Shown here in pieces: positions 42,725 through 51,673 of a stretch of 64,000 bases of DNA (within the stretch, counting starts at the first letter, position 1; every line of letters begins with the position of its first letter). A program made the position numbers and the translations under genes. Source of the stretch: Levilactobacillus yonginensis. Its GTDB lineage: Bacteria; Bacillota; Bacilli; Lactobacillales; Lactobacillaceae. The stretch is taken from NCBI RefSeq assembly GCF_964065165.1, contig NZ_OZ061549.1, positions 1,798,001-1,862,000 on the forward strand. Reading direction: 5' to 3'. Under the pieces are notes generated by a model that saw nothing but the letters and a program-made list of their open reading frames with translations, was not told where the DNA came from and ran no database searches.

Positions 42725-44815
42725 TTAGTTTCGCTTAATGAATACTTTCCCTAACCAGGTGAGGCTAAGTAGGCTAGCTAACCCTAGTAAAACCAAGAAC
42801 GAGGATGATTGGTCGCTCGTTTGGGGTAAAGTGGCTTGGGATTTTGTGGCGTGCTCGTGATTCAAGTTAGTGGTCGATTTCCGAGTAGCAGGTATTTGAA
42901 CAGCCTGTGCGTTAGCTACTAAGGCGGCACTGGCATGCCGAGAAGCTGTCTGGCCTGAGCTGAAGGCTTCTTTAGTATCATCAATTGCATCGCCAGAGCC
43001 ACCATTAACGACGATCGTCGCGATTTCTTGCTGTTGGGGATGACTCACGGGCTGGGTTTGGGCGGCTGGTGCGCTTGTCGCGGTTGCTGCTACGGTTTGC
43101 GTGACCATCTTCTGAATGATGGCTGCAGCCGTAGTGGTGACGTGGTCGGCCGTACTACCAGTATCTGCACCTGGCGGTGTTGGAAGATCACCCGTGATGT
43201 CAAAGCCAACAATTGGTGAGGGGGCCAGCTGTTTCTTGAAAATTAGCGTGATTGCTTGAGGATCAATCGTATAGGTTCCCGCTAATTTACCCATTTGGCC
43301 AGCTGCTAGTTGGTAGTCTTTTAGCTGCGTGAGGGAGATTAAATTGTAGGTATCGCCCAGTTGGGCAGCGGCACCAAGGGTGGCATCAGCCTGCAAAACG
43401 TTTCCAGCTTCATCTGTGAAGGAGACAGTCACAGTTGGTGAGGCCTGCCAGTGGGCTAAGCGGAAGATACGGGTATCGTAATCCAGCTCAGCCCCACCTG
43501 CATACGTAGCTTTAATGTAGGCAATGTTTGGCGAGGTGCTTCCCCGAATGAAGCCGAGTTGACCGTATGTGATGTATTGTGAAAAGCCATCACTGGTAAT
43601 TTGTTGGGGATTATCGAAATAGATTTGGCCATTGTCAAGGTTAGTAATTGGCGTATAGGTTCCCACGTCAGCGGTATTAAAGGAATAGGTTTGGCCGTTC
43701 GCTAGAAGCCGTCCGTCTAAACCATACGATTCGTCGGGGGTAAGCGTCACTGGCTGACCGATGACAACATTCACTTGATGACTGCTGTAGAAGGATTCGC
43801 CAATCGCCAGGATTTGCGTGTCAGCTTTGATACCACCTAGTGAGGAAAAGTCTGACAAGTTGTTTCCAGAGAGGTCGATTTGACTGAGCGGTGAATTACC
43901 TAGCTGGTAGCCATTATTACCAATGATGGTTAACCAGGGGGCTAGCAGAGCCAGTTGGCGATTTTGTAAGGCTTGGTAGTCATTGGAATAGGTATTTCCT
44001 CTGAGAGCAAATCGAGCTATCTTAGTGGGATCAATTCGGGTGAGCTGATTTAGCATATCGTCGCTAAGGTAGCCGGAGTAGTAGTCAGTGATTGAGAGGT
44101 CAGTGAACCGTAGATTGGTTAATGGTGTGAGGTCGAAGTAAGGAGAAGCCGTTCCGTCAGCCCTGACGGGGGAGTATGTCAAGGATAAGTTGATCAGTGC
44201 AGTTGAGGGGAGGTACTGAAGCGCCTCTAGTCCACTTATATCGTTGATAGTAGGCAGGTTCAAGGTTAACGTGGTTCCTTTGAAATGCCGAATGGCACCA
44301 ACGGTTAGATTACCAGTTGTTGTTAGGCCCAAAGCTGACTTAATGGCTGCGGTTAAACTGGTATCCTTAATCGCTACAATGTGGTCGTCACTGGGAGCGG
44401 CCGCGCTTGGTACTACTGATTGGTTAACCTGATGAGTGGCGCGGGCTGGTGTGACAGGTGGGGTGGTCTCTTTGTCACTGTTGGTGATCGTTTTTTCTTC
44501 AGATATATTAGCAGTTGGTCCAGTCTGGGGCTTACTAGGTGAATCGTTAGTTTGGTTATCTGAATCGGTATTTTCTGAAGTGCCAGTTGCGTTGTTAGAA
44601 GCTGATGGGGTTAGCACTGTCGATTTAGGTGGAGCTGAACTAGTGTCTTCTTTAGGAAAATTAGTCTCACCGTCTTGATTAACTGGTGTTGAATCAGCGT
44701 GGCCGACGGTAACAGTTCCACCTCCTAGTAGGAGTCCGCCAACTATTGTGGCAAGTGCCCAATGCGTTTTTAGAGATAAAGGTTTAATGTGTCTATGATT
44801 ACTGTCCACTTTCAT
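42725..44815 (-). CDS. LPXTG-anchored surface protein with leucine-rich-repeat region
   Basis: This encodes 696 residues. After a long basic N-terminus there is a hydrophobic core (about 19-38, IVGGLLLGGGTVTVG), with likely cleavage after GHA. Residues 42-140 are a Ser/Thr/Pro/Asp-rich spacer. A degenerate leucine-rich-repeat region runs about 155-330 (LEALQYLPSTALINLSL, LTPLTNLRFTDLSI). One MucBP-like domain at about 465-535 begins TVSFTDEAGNVL. The C-terminus has LPQTS (663-667), a membrane helix and a KRN tail. LPQTS differs from the usual LPXTG at the Gly. It looks like a divergent relative of the protein at 34200, without the KxYKxGKxW motif. Confidence 0.88.
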   Translation of the reverse strand: MKVDSNHRHIKPLSLKTHWALATIVGGLLLGGGTVTVGHADSTPVNQDGETNFPKEDTSSAPPKSTVLTPSASNNATGTSENTDSDNQTNDSPSKPQTGPTANISEEKTITNSDKETTPPVTPARATHQVNQSVVPSAAAPSDDHIVAIKDTSLTAAIKSALGLTTTGNLTVGAIRHFKGTTLTLNLPTINDISGLEALQYLPSTALINLSLTYSPVRADGTASPYFDLTPLTNLRFTDLSITDYYSGYLSDDMLNQLTRIDPTKIARFALRGNTYSNDYQALQNRQLALLAPWLTIIGNNGYQLGNSPLSQIDLSGNNLSDFSSLGGIKADTQILAIGESFYSSHQVNVVIGQPVTLTPDESYGLDGRLLANGQTYSFNTADVGTYTPITNLDNGQIYFDNPQQITSDGFSQYITYGQLGFIRGSTSPNIAYIKATYAGGAELDYDTRIFRLAHWQASPTVTVSFTDEAGNVLQADATLGAAAQLGDTYNLISLTQLKDYQLAAGQMGKLAGTYTIDPQAITLIFKKQLAPSPIVGFDITGDLPTPPGADTGSTADHVTTTAAAIIQKMVTQTVAATATSAPAAQTQPVSHPQQQEIATIVVNGGSGDAIDDTKEAFSSGQTASRHASAALVANAQAVQIPATRKSTTNLNHEHATKSQATLPQTSDQSSSFLVLLGLASLLSLTWLGKVFIKRN

Positions 44816-45458
44816 GCTAACCCCTCCAATAAGTTATTTACATGGTCAGCGTACGCTGGTAATAGAGTGGTTACTACACCAGAATGTGTATTATATAACC
44901 ATATTAAATTACTACAGAATTAACGGAGTGAATAATTATAATATTTAAATAAGCAATCGTGCTAAAGTGAGCTTGGTTTAGAAAAGCGAAAGGCAACGTT
45001 GTCACGGCCGATTTTTGAAGAACGGGCGCCAATTCAGGTGGGCGGTCGAAAGCAGTGGGGTCCTTTAAAATGGAGGAGTTAGCGCCCTATGATGATTTCA
45101 ATGAAATGGGTGCGCGGTTCTTGGCAGCTAAGCCAGGTAGTGTGTGGTAGGCAGTCATCGGACGGCACTGGTCTTTTCAATGCGCGACCTAGTGTGAATA
45201 CTACCGGCAACGGGACTTAACTGAGGGCTTGAATTAGACGCAGTTCCTTGCTAAATTATGGACAGCCAACGGCTACTAATTCGATGGTAATTTATTACGA
45301 CATCTAATTGTTTTCTTCATTAAAAGAGGTTGGATTTTACCGGGTGTTTTTTAACGAATGTTTGGCCCATTAGCCATGTCTATTAAAGATAGTGTTAAGC
45401 CTTATTAAAAAACCGTAAACTCCTGTTCGGTACTGGCACTAATTTGTACAAAATCTGT
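44816..45458. other. 643-bp gap with possible decayed coding sequence
   Basis: No intact gene is supported. A plus-strand stretch at about 44990-45150 reads like protein in two shifted frames, ending in a 26-codon run (MEELAPYDDFNEMGARF) at 45070-45150. An alternative 43-codon frame at 45089-45220 follows a GGAGG but looks unlike protein. I take the region as a likely gene relic plus promoter sequence. Confidence 0.35.
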
Positions 45459-45464
45459 TATACT
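45456..45464 (+). promoter_or_regulatory. Extended -10 promoter of the secreted-protein gene
   Basis: TGTTATACT carries an extended -10 (TG-n-TATACT), about 65 bases before the start codon. The -35 is poorly matched. Confidence 0.45.
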
Positions 45465-45527
45465 ACTAGTCGGTTATAAAAATAAATACCGGCTAGAAAT
45501 CGCCGGTAGATTAAGGGGTCAGGAATA

Positions 45528-46373
45528 ATGAAGAAATTTATGGTTGCATTGACCGGGTTGGTCACATTAGCCACGGTAGGCGCTACGGTCCCAGCTACGG
45601 CGATCACTCCAGCATCAACAACTACCGCACACGCTGCGACGAAACACATCGGTCCCAGCCTGAGTGTTAATGCTATTTCCAAGTCTTCCAGCAAGGTTTC
45701 GGGGACGGCTACTAAGGGTTCTAAGGTGACGGTTAAGGCAACTAAGAATGCTAAGAAGAACCTTGCTAGTGGAACTGCTTCTAAGACGACTGGGAAATTC
45801 TCCATTAAGTTATCTAAGAAGTTGAAGAAGGATGCGAACGTCTACGTTTACGCAACGAACCCAAAGACGAAGGCTTACTTCTACCGGATCATTCGGGTTC
45901 AAGCCGCTTCAGCTAAGGCTGCTACGACCAAGAAAGTAACCACTAAGAAGACTACGTCTAAAAAAGCAACAACCAAGAAGGCAACCACTAAGAAGACGGC
46001 CACCAAAAAAGCTTCAACGAAGAAGAGCACGACTAGTTTCTCCGTGAAGACACCTACTGGTACTTGGAAGTCCAACACGGCTAACAAGTACTCACAAAAG
46101 ATGGTTTTCAGTCAAAAGTCTGGTTTTAACCAATACCTTTATAAGAATGGTAAGAAAGTTAAGACATTAGTTTCTTATGCTAAATACAGTGTAGATGCTA
46201 AGACGCCGACGTTCTGGAAGATTTCATACACCCCTAAGGGTTCTAAGTCCTCCAAGACACTTTACCTGCGCTTCACTTCCGCTAAGAAGTTCAAGATTGT
46301 TAACAGCAAGAACAAGGTCGTTGCCGTTAAGGCCGGTGTTGCCCCAGCTGCTAAGTGGACTTTCACGAAGTAA
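45528..46373 (+). CDS. Secreted Ig-like protein with a Lys/Thr-rich repeat segment
   Basis: This encodes 281 residues, strongly basic. A signal peptide (1-37) has core VALTGLVTLATVGA and likely cleavage after AHA. Residues 44-127 resemble a bacterial Ig-like domain (SKVSGTATKGSKVTVKA, GKFSIKLSKKL). A low-complexity segment at about 131-166 consists of KKATT/KKTT-type units. The C-terminal domain (about 168-281) contains GTWKSN, YLYKNGKKVK and LYLRFTSAKKF. It has no LPXTG, so binding to the negatively charged wall through the basic segment is likely (inference). The repeat could vary in length between strains. It ends before a hairpin terminator. Confidence 0.85.
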   Translation: MKKFMVALTGLVTLATVGATVPATAITPASTTTAHAATKHIGPSLSVNAISKSSSKVSGTATKGSKVTVKATKNAKKNLASGTASKTTGKFSIKLSKKLKKDANVYVYATNPKTKAYFYRIIRVQAASAKAATTKKVTTKKTTSKKATTKKATTKKTATKKASTKKSTTSFSVKTPTGTWKSNTANKYSQKMVFSQKSGFNQYLYKNGKKVKTLVSYAKYSVDAKTPTFWKISYTPKGSKSSKTLYLRFTSAKKFKIVNSKNKVVAVKAGVAPAAKWTFTK

Positions 46374-46402
46374 GCTTTAAAATTCAAAATTAACTTGTGA
46401 GG

Positions 46403-46432
46403 GGTTTGGGACAAAAGTCTCAAACCTTTTTT
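46403..46432 (+). terminator. Terminator of the secreted-protein gene, part of a dispersed repeat
   Basis: GGTTTGGGAC, AAAA loop, GTCTCAAACC, then TTTTTT. Nearly the same hairpin occurs at 58250-58271. Confidence 0.88.
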
Positions 46433-46474
46433 GGCGTTCCGAACGTCTATCGGGGCTAATGCTCATTGACTAAA
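46403..46474. repeat. Dispersed intergenic repeat, copy 1
   Basis: The GTTTGGGACAAAAGTCTCAAAC hairpin is followed at 46445 by GTCTATCG and, at 46457, by TAATGCTCATTGACTAA. Both blocks recur with small changes in the same order at 58250-58400, where a longer insert separates them. Confidence 0.6.
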
Positions 46475-46569
46475 TGTGGCTCACGCGCCTTTTTTGAGAA
46501 TAGAGGATACAAATAGCGGCCACTCTCCAAGAAGGGTGGCCGCTATTCGTGAGTTGTCAGAGGTAAGCG

Positions 46570-48471
46570 TTAGTTCGTTGCGAGTTGCTGTGCCACTGGC
46601 TTAGCATCCTTGGTACCACGAGGATGGTAACCAATCAGCCGCATGGCGTTGAAGATGACGACTAGGATCGAAGCTTCGTGGACGAACATTCCACTGGCCA
46701 TGTAGATGTAGCCGTAGACCAAGCCAATCAGCAGGAAGGCAACTGTTAAGATGGCAATCGTAATGTTTTCTTTGGTGTTGGCAGAAGTCTTTTTAGCTAA
46801 GCCAACAGCGTGGTTCAAAGCAGTGAAGCTTGATTGCATCAAGACGACGTCGGCCGTTTCGATAGCCACGTCAGTCCCACCGCCCATCGCGATACCCACA
46901 CTAGCAGTGGCAAGGGAAGGACTATCGTTGATGCCATCACCAACGAAGGCAACGTTACGTCCCATATCTTGGAACTTCTTGACGAAGGTGACCTTGTCAG
47001 CTGGGAGTAAATCAGCGTGAACTTCGTCGATACTCAGAGATTCAGCAACGGCTTGAGCGGTGGCCTGGTTGTCACCAGTTAGCATTACCAGGTGCTTGAT
47101 TCCTTGACGCTTGAGAGCAGCTAAGGCACCAGGAACTTCAGGACGAACGGTGTCAGCGACGCCTAAGATAAAGGCTAATTTTCCTTGGTAGCCAACCAGA
47201 ACAGTGGATTGGCCATCATCTTGCATGTTGTGAAGATCGTTCAGTTGGTCTGCTGTCAAATCGATACCGTTATCGGTTAACAGGGCAGCGTTACCAACGA
47301 ACAGCTGGTTGTCATGCCAGTTACCGACCATACCACGTCCCTTGATGGTTTCAGTTTCTAAGGTAGCAGCGTCGTCTTGTAAGTGAGCAGATAAGTGGGC
47401 CACAATTGCTTGAGCCAAGGGGTGGTCAGAGGTCTTTTCAATTTGAGCGACACCGGCTAAGACGGTTTTGTCATCGGTGTAGGTTTTCGTATCAGCCACC
47501 GTCATTTTACCAGTGGTTAAGGTTCCGGTCTTATCGAAGACGATAGTGTCAACTTTGGCTAAGCTCTCAACTACGTCCCCACCTTTGATGAGAATGCCAT
47601 TCTTGGCACCGTTACCGATACCAGCCACATTGGAGACTGGTGCACCGATAACTAAGGCCCCAGGGCAGCCAAGTACCAGGACGGTGATGGCCAAACGAAG
47701 GTCACGGGAGAAGACGAAGACCAGGATAGCGATGATTAAAACAGCTGGTGTGTAGTATTGGGCGAATTTATCAATAAACTTTTCAGCGGGAGACTTGGTA
47801 TCTTGTGCCTCTTCAACCAGTTCAATGATTTTAGAGAAGGTCGTTTCGTCACCGACCTGGGTGGCTTCGATCGTTAAGGTCCCACTCTCGACCATGGCGC
47901 CAGAGAAAACACCGTCGCCATCAGCCTTGTTGATCGGCCGAGATTCACCAGTGATGGAGGCTTCGTTAACGTAACCGGAGCCACTGACTACTTTACCGTC
48001 GACGGGAACCTGTCCACCGGCTTTGACGAGAACAACGTTACCTTCTTCTAGGTCATCGACGTCGACTTCTTCCAGGGAGCCGTCGTCTTGAACCAGTTCG
48101 GCAGTGGTGGGTGCCATTTCCGTCAGGGATTGAATGGCTCCACGGGTCTTTGCCAGCGTCTTCTGTTCTAGGTAGGAACCAAAGAGGAACAGGAAGGTGA
48201 CAATGGCAGATTCTTCAAATTCACCAATCGCGAATGCCCCAATAACGGCGATTCCGACTAGCAGTTCGATACTGAAAACCTTGGCTTTCAGAGCGCTGAT
48301 TGCTCGTAAGACAATTGGTGCTGCGGCAATCACGGAAGCAATGATCCAGGCAACATCAGTAATGTAGGGAACATGAGTGAACCAAGTGTTCAGAAAGCCG
48401 AGAATAATCAAGCCGGCTGACCAGAAGGTAATGGGATTAGTATGTGCGTAGATAAACCGTTGAAATTTCAT
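46570..48471 (-). CDS. P1B-type heavy-metal-transporting ATPase with CPG motif
   Basis: This encodes 633 residues with no N-terminal HMA domain. It shows TGES (174-177, actuator), DKTGTLTTGK (phosphorylation Asp313), SDHPLA (the HP motif of P1B ATPases) and GDGINDSP (hinge). The metal-site motif in helix 6 is CPG (269-271) instead of the usual CPC, CPH or SPC. Helix 8 carries HEASILVVIFNAMRL (His598), which resembles the HEG-type P1B-4 site more than the Asp of zinc/cadmium pumps. This suggests efflux of Fe(II), Co(II) or a similar ion (inference). AAAGGA precedes the ATG. It lies on the same strand as dps and copZ but after a terminator, so it is a separate transcript. Confidence 0.92.
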   Translation of the reverse strand: MKFQRFIYAHTNPITFWSAGLIILGFLNTWFTHVPYITDVAWIIASVIAAAPIVLRAISALKAKVFSIELLVGIAVIGAFAIGEFEESAIVTFLFLFGSYLEQKTLAKTRGAIQSLTEMAPTTAELVQDDGSLEEVDVDDLEEGNVVLVKAGGQVPVDGKVVSGSGYVNEASITGESRPINKADGDGVFSGAMVESGTLTIEATQVGDETTFSKIIELVEEAQDTKSPAEKFIDKFAQYYTPAVLIIAILVFVFSRDLRLAITVLVLGCPGALVIGAPVSNVAGIGNGAKNGILIKGGDVVESLAKVDTIVFDKTGTLTTGKMTVADTKTYTDDKTVLAGVAQIEKTSDHPLAQAIVAHLSAHLQDDAATLETETIKGRGMVGNWHDNQLFVGNAALLTDNGIDLTADQLNDLHNMQDDGQSTVLVGYQGKLAFILGVADTVRPEVPGALAALKRQGIKHLVMLTGDNQATAQAVAESLSIDEVHADLLPADKVTFVKKFQDMGRNVAFVGDGINDSPSLATASVGIAMGGGTDVAIETADVVLMQSSFTALNHAVGLAKKTSANTKENITIAILTVAFLLIGLVYGYIYMASGMFVHEASILVVIFNAMRLIGYHPRGTKDAKPVAQQLATN

Positions 48472-48890
48472 GGGGAAGCATCCTTTCTTGGTGTCTGTTT
48501 AAGTTGTTCTATCCTTGTTGATGTCTTTATTATGCCGCGGAACCGGTGACATTAACTTGATGTGAATCAAGTTGGCGGAATTCTTTTAGTAAACGTGCGG
48601 ATATACCAACTAGATTTGAATCATTGATTTAAATTATGCGTACTTCGGCGGCCGGAAAGGAGCTGGCTGCTCGATTCGAAGGATATCTTCAAAGTTACCC
48701 ATGGCCGGTCTCACCAAGACTATCTGGTTATTTCAGCTAATAGTGATGAAGTGTAAATTGAATTCGTGGCTGCGTTATAAGTGTTGTAAGGTAGTAGCCT
48801 TTTTAACGTTTTCTTCAATAAATAGGTGGTTACTTTGATTTAAGAACGATTAAAAAAGGGCAACCAATCTGGCTGGTTCAGGCCGACGAC
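48472..48890. other. Gap between dps and the P1B ATPase, with a coding-like relic
   Basis: The promoter of the ATPase gene should lie here. A plus-strand open stretch of about 42 codons ends at 48756 (DIFKVTHGRSHQDYLVI) but has no start or binding site; it reads like the tail of a lost gene. Nothing else was seen. Confidence 0.35.
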
Positions 48891-48934
48891 AAAAAAATAG
48901 TGTTAGCACCTCGCAGTGTGCTAACATTATTTTT
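48891..48934 (-). terminator. Terminator of the copZ-dps operon
   Basis: On the minus strand TTAGCAC/GTGCTAA arms form a hairpin with flanking A and T runs, shortly after the dps stop codon. Confidence 0.85.
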
Positions 48935-48942
48935 AAAGCGGA

Positions 48943-49497
48943 TTAATCATCGTCGTCATCATCGTCTTCTTCATCCAGACCATCACGAGCATCGTTACCT
49001 AGCAAAGCTTGGAGTTCGCGAATAATGTGGTTGTTTGTCCCACGTAAGTCAGTTAAGAAGCTGGCCAAAGCGGGACGTTCTTCCTTCTCGGCCAACTTGA
49101 TGGCCCGGTCAATGAATAAGTTATGGGTGTCGGCATCGTGGACTAACTCACCAATTTGTTCTTCAGCGGGCAAATACTTCTTGTCGCCGCCTTCTTGCAG
49201 CATGTTATAGTCATGAAATTCCTTAGTCGTGGTTGAGACGATTTCGCCTTCGTCTAAAAGCAATTCACCCAGTGCGTCGAACTGTTGACGGTAGGTGGCG
49301 ATGTAGCCATTAAGGAGTTGGCGGACACTCACGGCCAGCGGCCCCTTAACAGACCAACGAACCTGATGGAACTTTACGATGGAAATATGCAGGTTGGCGA
49401 GAATGTGGTTGGTCATGGCACCAGCGGTGGGAACGTGGTGGTCGTGTTCAGTTTGGGCTTGTTCGGCAGCGTAACGGTCTTCAATAGTAGTAGTCAT
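48943..49497 (-). CDS. Dps-family ferritin-like protein with acidic tail
   Basis: This encodes 184 residues. Dps proteins form 12-mers that oxidise and store iron and protect DNA. The fold-typical FHQVRWSVKG (43-52) and FDALGELLLDEGE (73-85) segments are seen. Against the usual Dps pattern from memory, two ferroxidase His ligands appear replaced (R47 in the HW position, R59 in the LH position), while D74 and E78 remain. The C-terminus ends in a run of eight Asp after DEE. An AAAGGAAG site precedes the ATG. It lies 30 bases after the copZ-like gene and is in its operon. The altered site may mean weaker ferroxidase activity or a different metal. Confidence 0.85.
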   Translation of the reverse strand: MTTTIEDRYAAEQAQTEHDHHVPTAGAMTNHILANLHISIVKFHQVRWSVKGPLAVSVRQLLNGYIATYRQQFDALGELLLDEGEIVSTTTKEFHDYNMLQEGGDKKYLPAEEQIGELVHDADTHNLFIDRAIKLAEKEERPALASFLTDLRGTNNHIIRELQALLGNDARDGLDEEDDDDDDD

Positions 49498-49527
49498 TGG
49501 GTGAACTTCCTTTCGGTGAGTGAGGGA

Positions 49528-49755
49528 TTAGAGAGCTTTAACTTTGGAACTTTGAACAGCGTAGCCTAGGTCGGTGACGGTGTTTTCGAGGTCATCGGCA
49601 GATACGGCTGCGTCATCGAACTCGGCTTTAACCTTGCTAGCGTTGAACAGGACCTTGACGTTCTTCACGCCATCCTTTTTACTCAAAGCGCCTTCAATCT
49701 TAGTCATGCAAGATGGGCAGGTCAGCGCGTCTAATTTCATGGTTACTTTACTCAT
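49528..49755 (-). CDS. Heavy-metal-associated (CopZ-like) metallochaperone
   Basis: This is a 75-residue single HMA domain with the metal-binding CPSC at 13-16 (LTCPSC) and a DLGYAV motif near residue 62. A perfect AGGAGG lies 8 bases before the ATG. CopZ-type proteins carry Cu(I), but the GMTC motif of true CopZ is LTCP here, so the metal is uncertain. It starts the copZ-dps unit; the P1B ATPase downstream lacks its own HMA domain, and this protein may supply it (inference). Confidence 0.88.
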   Translation of the reverse strand: MSKVTMKLDALTCPSCMTKIEGALSKKDGVKNVKVLFNASKVKAEFDDAAVSADDLENTVTDLGYAVQSSKVKAL

Positions 49756-49967
49756 AATGAATACCTCCTAGGTTTTCGTTTGTCTTGATTACGTAAGTTA
49801 GTATACGGTCATCGGCGATAAAAGAACTTGACTCAAATCAAGTTCACCAATTTATTTGAGAAAATCGAAAATTGACGGCGACATCGGCAGCTAAGTCTTT
49901 GTGTTTCGCAATAAAGCTAAGTATGCGACAATGGGTGCAGAGTGAAAATTAAGTGAGGGACTTATAA

Positions 49968-51128
49968 ATGGGAAAAACAAAAAAAGAAGTGAGTATGGCC
50001 GGTATCGTGTCGGCAACCCTTCTATTAAATGCTGCGGCGGCGTGTATGTGGCCGTTAACGACGGTCTATATGCATAATCAACTCCATCAAAGTCTGACGC
50101 TGGCGGGGATTGCTTTGCTGGGGATGTCGTTGTGCATGATTCTTGGTAATTGGCTGGGGGGGCGGATGTTTGATCGCTGGTCGCCATTTTGGTCGGCCAT
50201 TGTGGGAACCCTCTGTTCCTTCGTACCAATGGTGACGTTGATCTTTGCCCATGGCTGGCCGGTCTTCGGAATCATGTTACTTTTTATTGGGTTGGGTGAC
50301 GGTATTGTGATGACCGTGGTCAACTCATTTGCGGCGACTGTGAAGTCAGTTGAAAGTCGGAAGGTTTTCAATTACCTCTACATTGGAATGAACTTAGGGG
50401 TCGTTGTTGGTACCCTGATGGTAGGGGTCCTGATGGCCCATGGGGTCACGCTAGTCTTTATCGTGGCGGGGCTGAGTTATCTGGCGCTCTTGCTAATCTT
50501 CTTATTTGATTTCCGGGCGGACATTGAGCAGAGGAGCTTCGAACATAGCCGCGGTCCAGCTAAGCCAGCACAACTGAATTTAATTTGGCTAATTGCCTTT
50601 CTAGTCTTCTGTCTCTATATGAGCTACTCCTTGTGGGAAAGCGTGATTTCAGTTCATATGACGGGGCTAGGAATTTCATTTGAAAAGTACAGTCTCCTCT
50701 GGACGTTGAACGGGCTAATGATCGTCTTTGGTCAACCCATCGTCAATCGGTTGGCGGCGCGCTTCCAGTTGAGCTCGCAGATTTGGGTAGGGACGTTGAT
50801 TTTTATTTTGTCTTTCCTACTATTGGTGTTTGCTAAGAGTTATGCCATGTTTGTCTTGACCATGGTGATCCTAACGTTCGGTGAGATGACCGGGTTCCCA
50901 GGAATTCCTGCGTGGATCGATGGCCTAGCTGGCGATAACGATAAGGGTAAATTTCAGGGTATCTACAACATGGCCATTTCGTTTGGTCGGGCAGTGGGTC
51001 CTTTGTACGGTGGTTTGATTATTGAATATGGTAGCTATCAATCTCTGTTCTGGTCAGTAACGGGTTTGATGTTGCTAGCATTGGCTGGCGTGATGGGCCG
51101 CAACCGACTGAATCGTAGGAGAGGGTAA
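49968..51128 (+). CDS. MFS transporter, DHA1-like (paralogue)
   Basis: This encodes 386 residues with about 12 membrane segments. GGRMFDRWSP after helix 2 is the MFS loop motif. It shares MWPLTTVY, the FNYLYIG stretch and the FPGIPAW segment with the MFS protein at 9302-10483, so the two are paralogues. A GTGAGGG site precedes the ATG. It is divergent from the copZ-dps operon across about 210 bp. The substrate is unknown. Confidence 0.88.
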   Translation: MGKTKKEVSMAGIVSATLLLNAAAACMWPLTTVYMHNQLHQSLTLAGIALLGMSLCMILGNWLGGRMFDRWSPFWSAIVGTLCSFVPMVTLIFAHGWPVFGIMLLFIGLGDGIVMTVVNSFAATVKSVESRKVFNYLYIGMNLGVVVGTLMVGVLMAHGVTLVFIVAGLSYLALLLIFLFDFRADIEQRSFEHSRGPAKPAQLNLIWLIAFLVFCLYMSYSLWESVISVHMTGLGISFEKYSLLWTLNGLMIVFGQPIVNRLAARFQLSSQIWVGTLIFILSFLLLVFAKSYAMFVLTMVILTFGEMTGFPGIPAWIDGLAGDNDKGKFQGIYNMAISFGRAVGPLYGGLIIEYGSYQSLFWSVTGLMLLALAGVMGRNRLNRRRG

Positions 51129-51151
51129 CACCTTTAAATAGCAGTGTGATT

Positions 51152-51193
51152 GGCTTTTGCTGAACCTTTAGGGGGACAGTAAAAGCCTTTTTT
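51152..51193 (+). terminator. Terminator of the second MFS gene
   Basis: GGCTTTTGCTG pairs with CAGTAAAAGCC around a 14-base loop and is followed by TTTTTT. Confidence 0.85.
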
Positions 51194-51659
51194 GGTGGTG
51201 TAAGCTCGGCATAAACCGTTGTGGGCCGGGAAGTGCGGACTTAAAACAATTTTCTTTGGCATCCAGAAGAATAATTTGGCTAGTGAGAAGGTCGACTTTG
51301 TGAATTGGTATACCTATAACGGGGAACACGGGTATACCACTTTCTCGAAATGAAAACGGGGCCTTCATAATTGCGTGATAATGAGAAAACTCTAATGATA
51401 TTCCGCCCGGTTACAGTTTAAATGGGTAAATTCAACCGTGTACAATTGAACGACATCCCTTAATATTTTATTTGGTTACTTTACAAACGAGCTAATGGCC
51501 CTTCACAAAGGGGTTTGGCAGGCCTAGTCTTATGCGAAAACCCATAATGAAGTTTGTGTATTATGTAATTAATACGAGCGGTTCATTAAAAAATCTTTTG
51601 TAAAAATGTTCGCATGCAACGTTTTCAGGAAAAACGACCAAATCCAGTGTCACTAAAGG
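51194..51659. other. Gap upstream of ald, with a coding-like relic
   Basis: A plus-strand open stretch at 51204-51353 (49 codons, no start) reads like a protein C-terminus (KVDFVNWYTYNGEHGYTTF). It has no ribosome binding site and I take it as a relic. The region after 51400 is AT-rich and holds the upstream part of the ald promoter. Confidence 0.35.
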
Positions 51660-51673
51660 GGAAAGCGCTTCCA
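51660..51673. promoter_or_regulatory. cre-like CcpA site upstream of ald
   Basis: GGAAAGCGCTTCCA matches the cre core TGAAAGCGCTTTCA at 12 of 14 positions and is nearly palindromic. It lies about 130 bases before the ald start codon, so the operon is probably under carbon catabolite control. Confidence 0.6.

Noticed and set aside
45089..45220. 43-codon plus-strand frame after a GGAGG
   Set aside because: Composition is unlike a real protein, the spacing is long, and a more protein-like frame overlaps it out of phase.
51168..51368. 66-codon minus-strand frame
   Set aside because: No ribosome binding site, and it overlaps the MFS terminator and a plus-strand relic.
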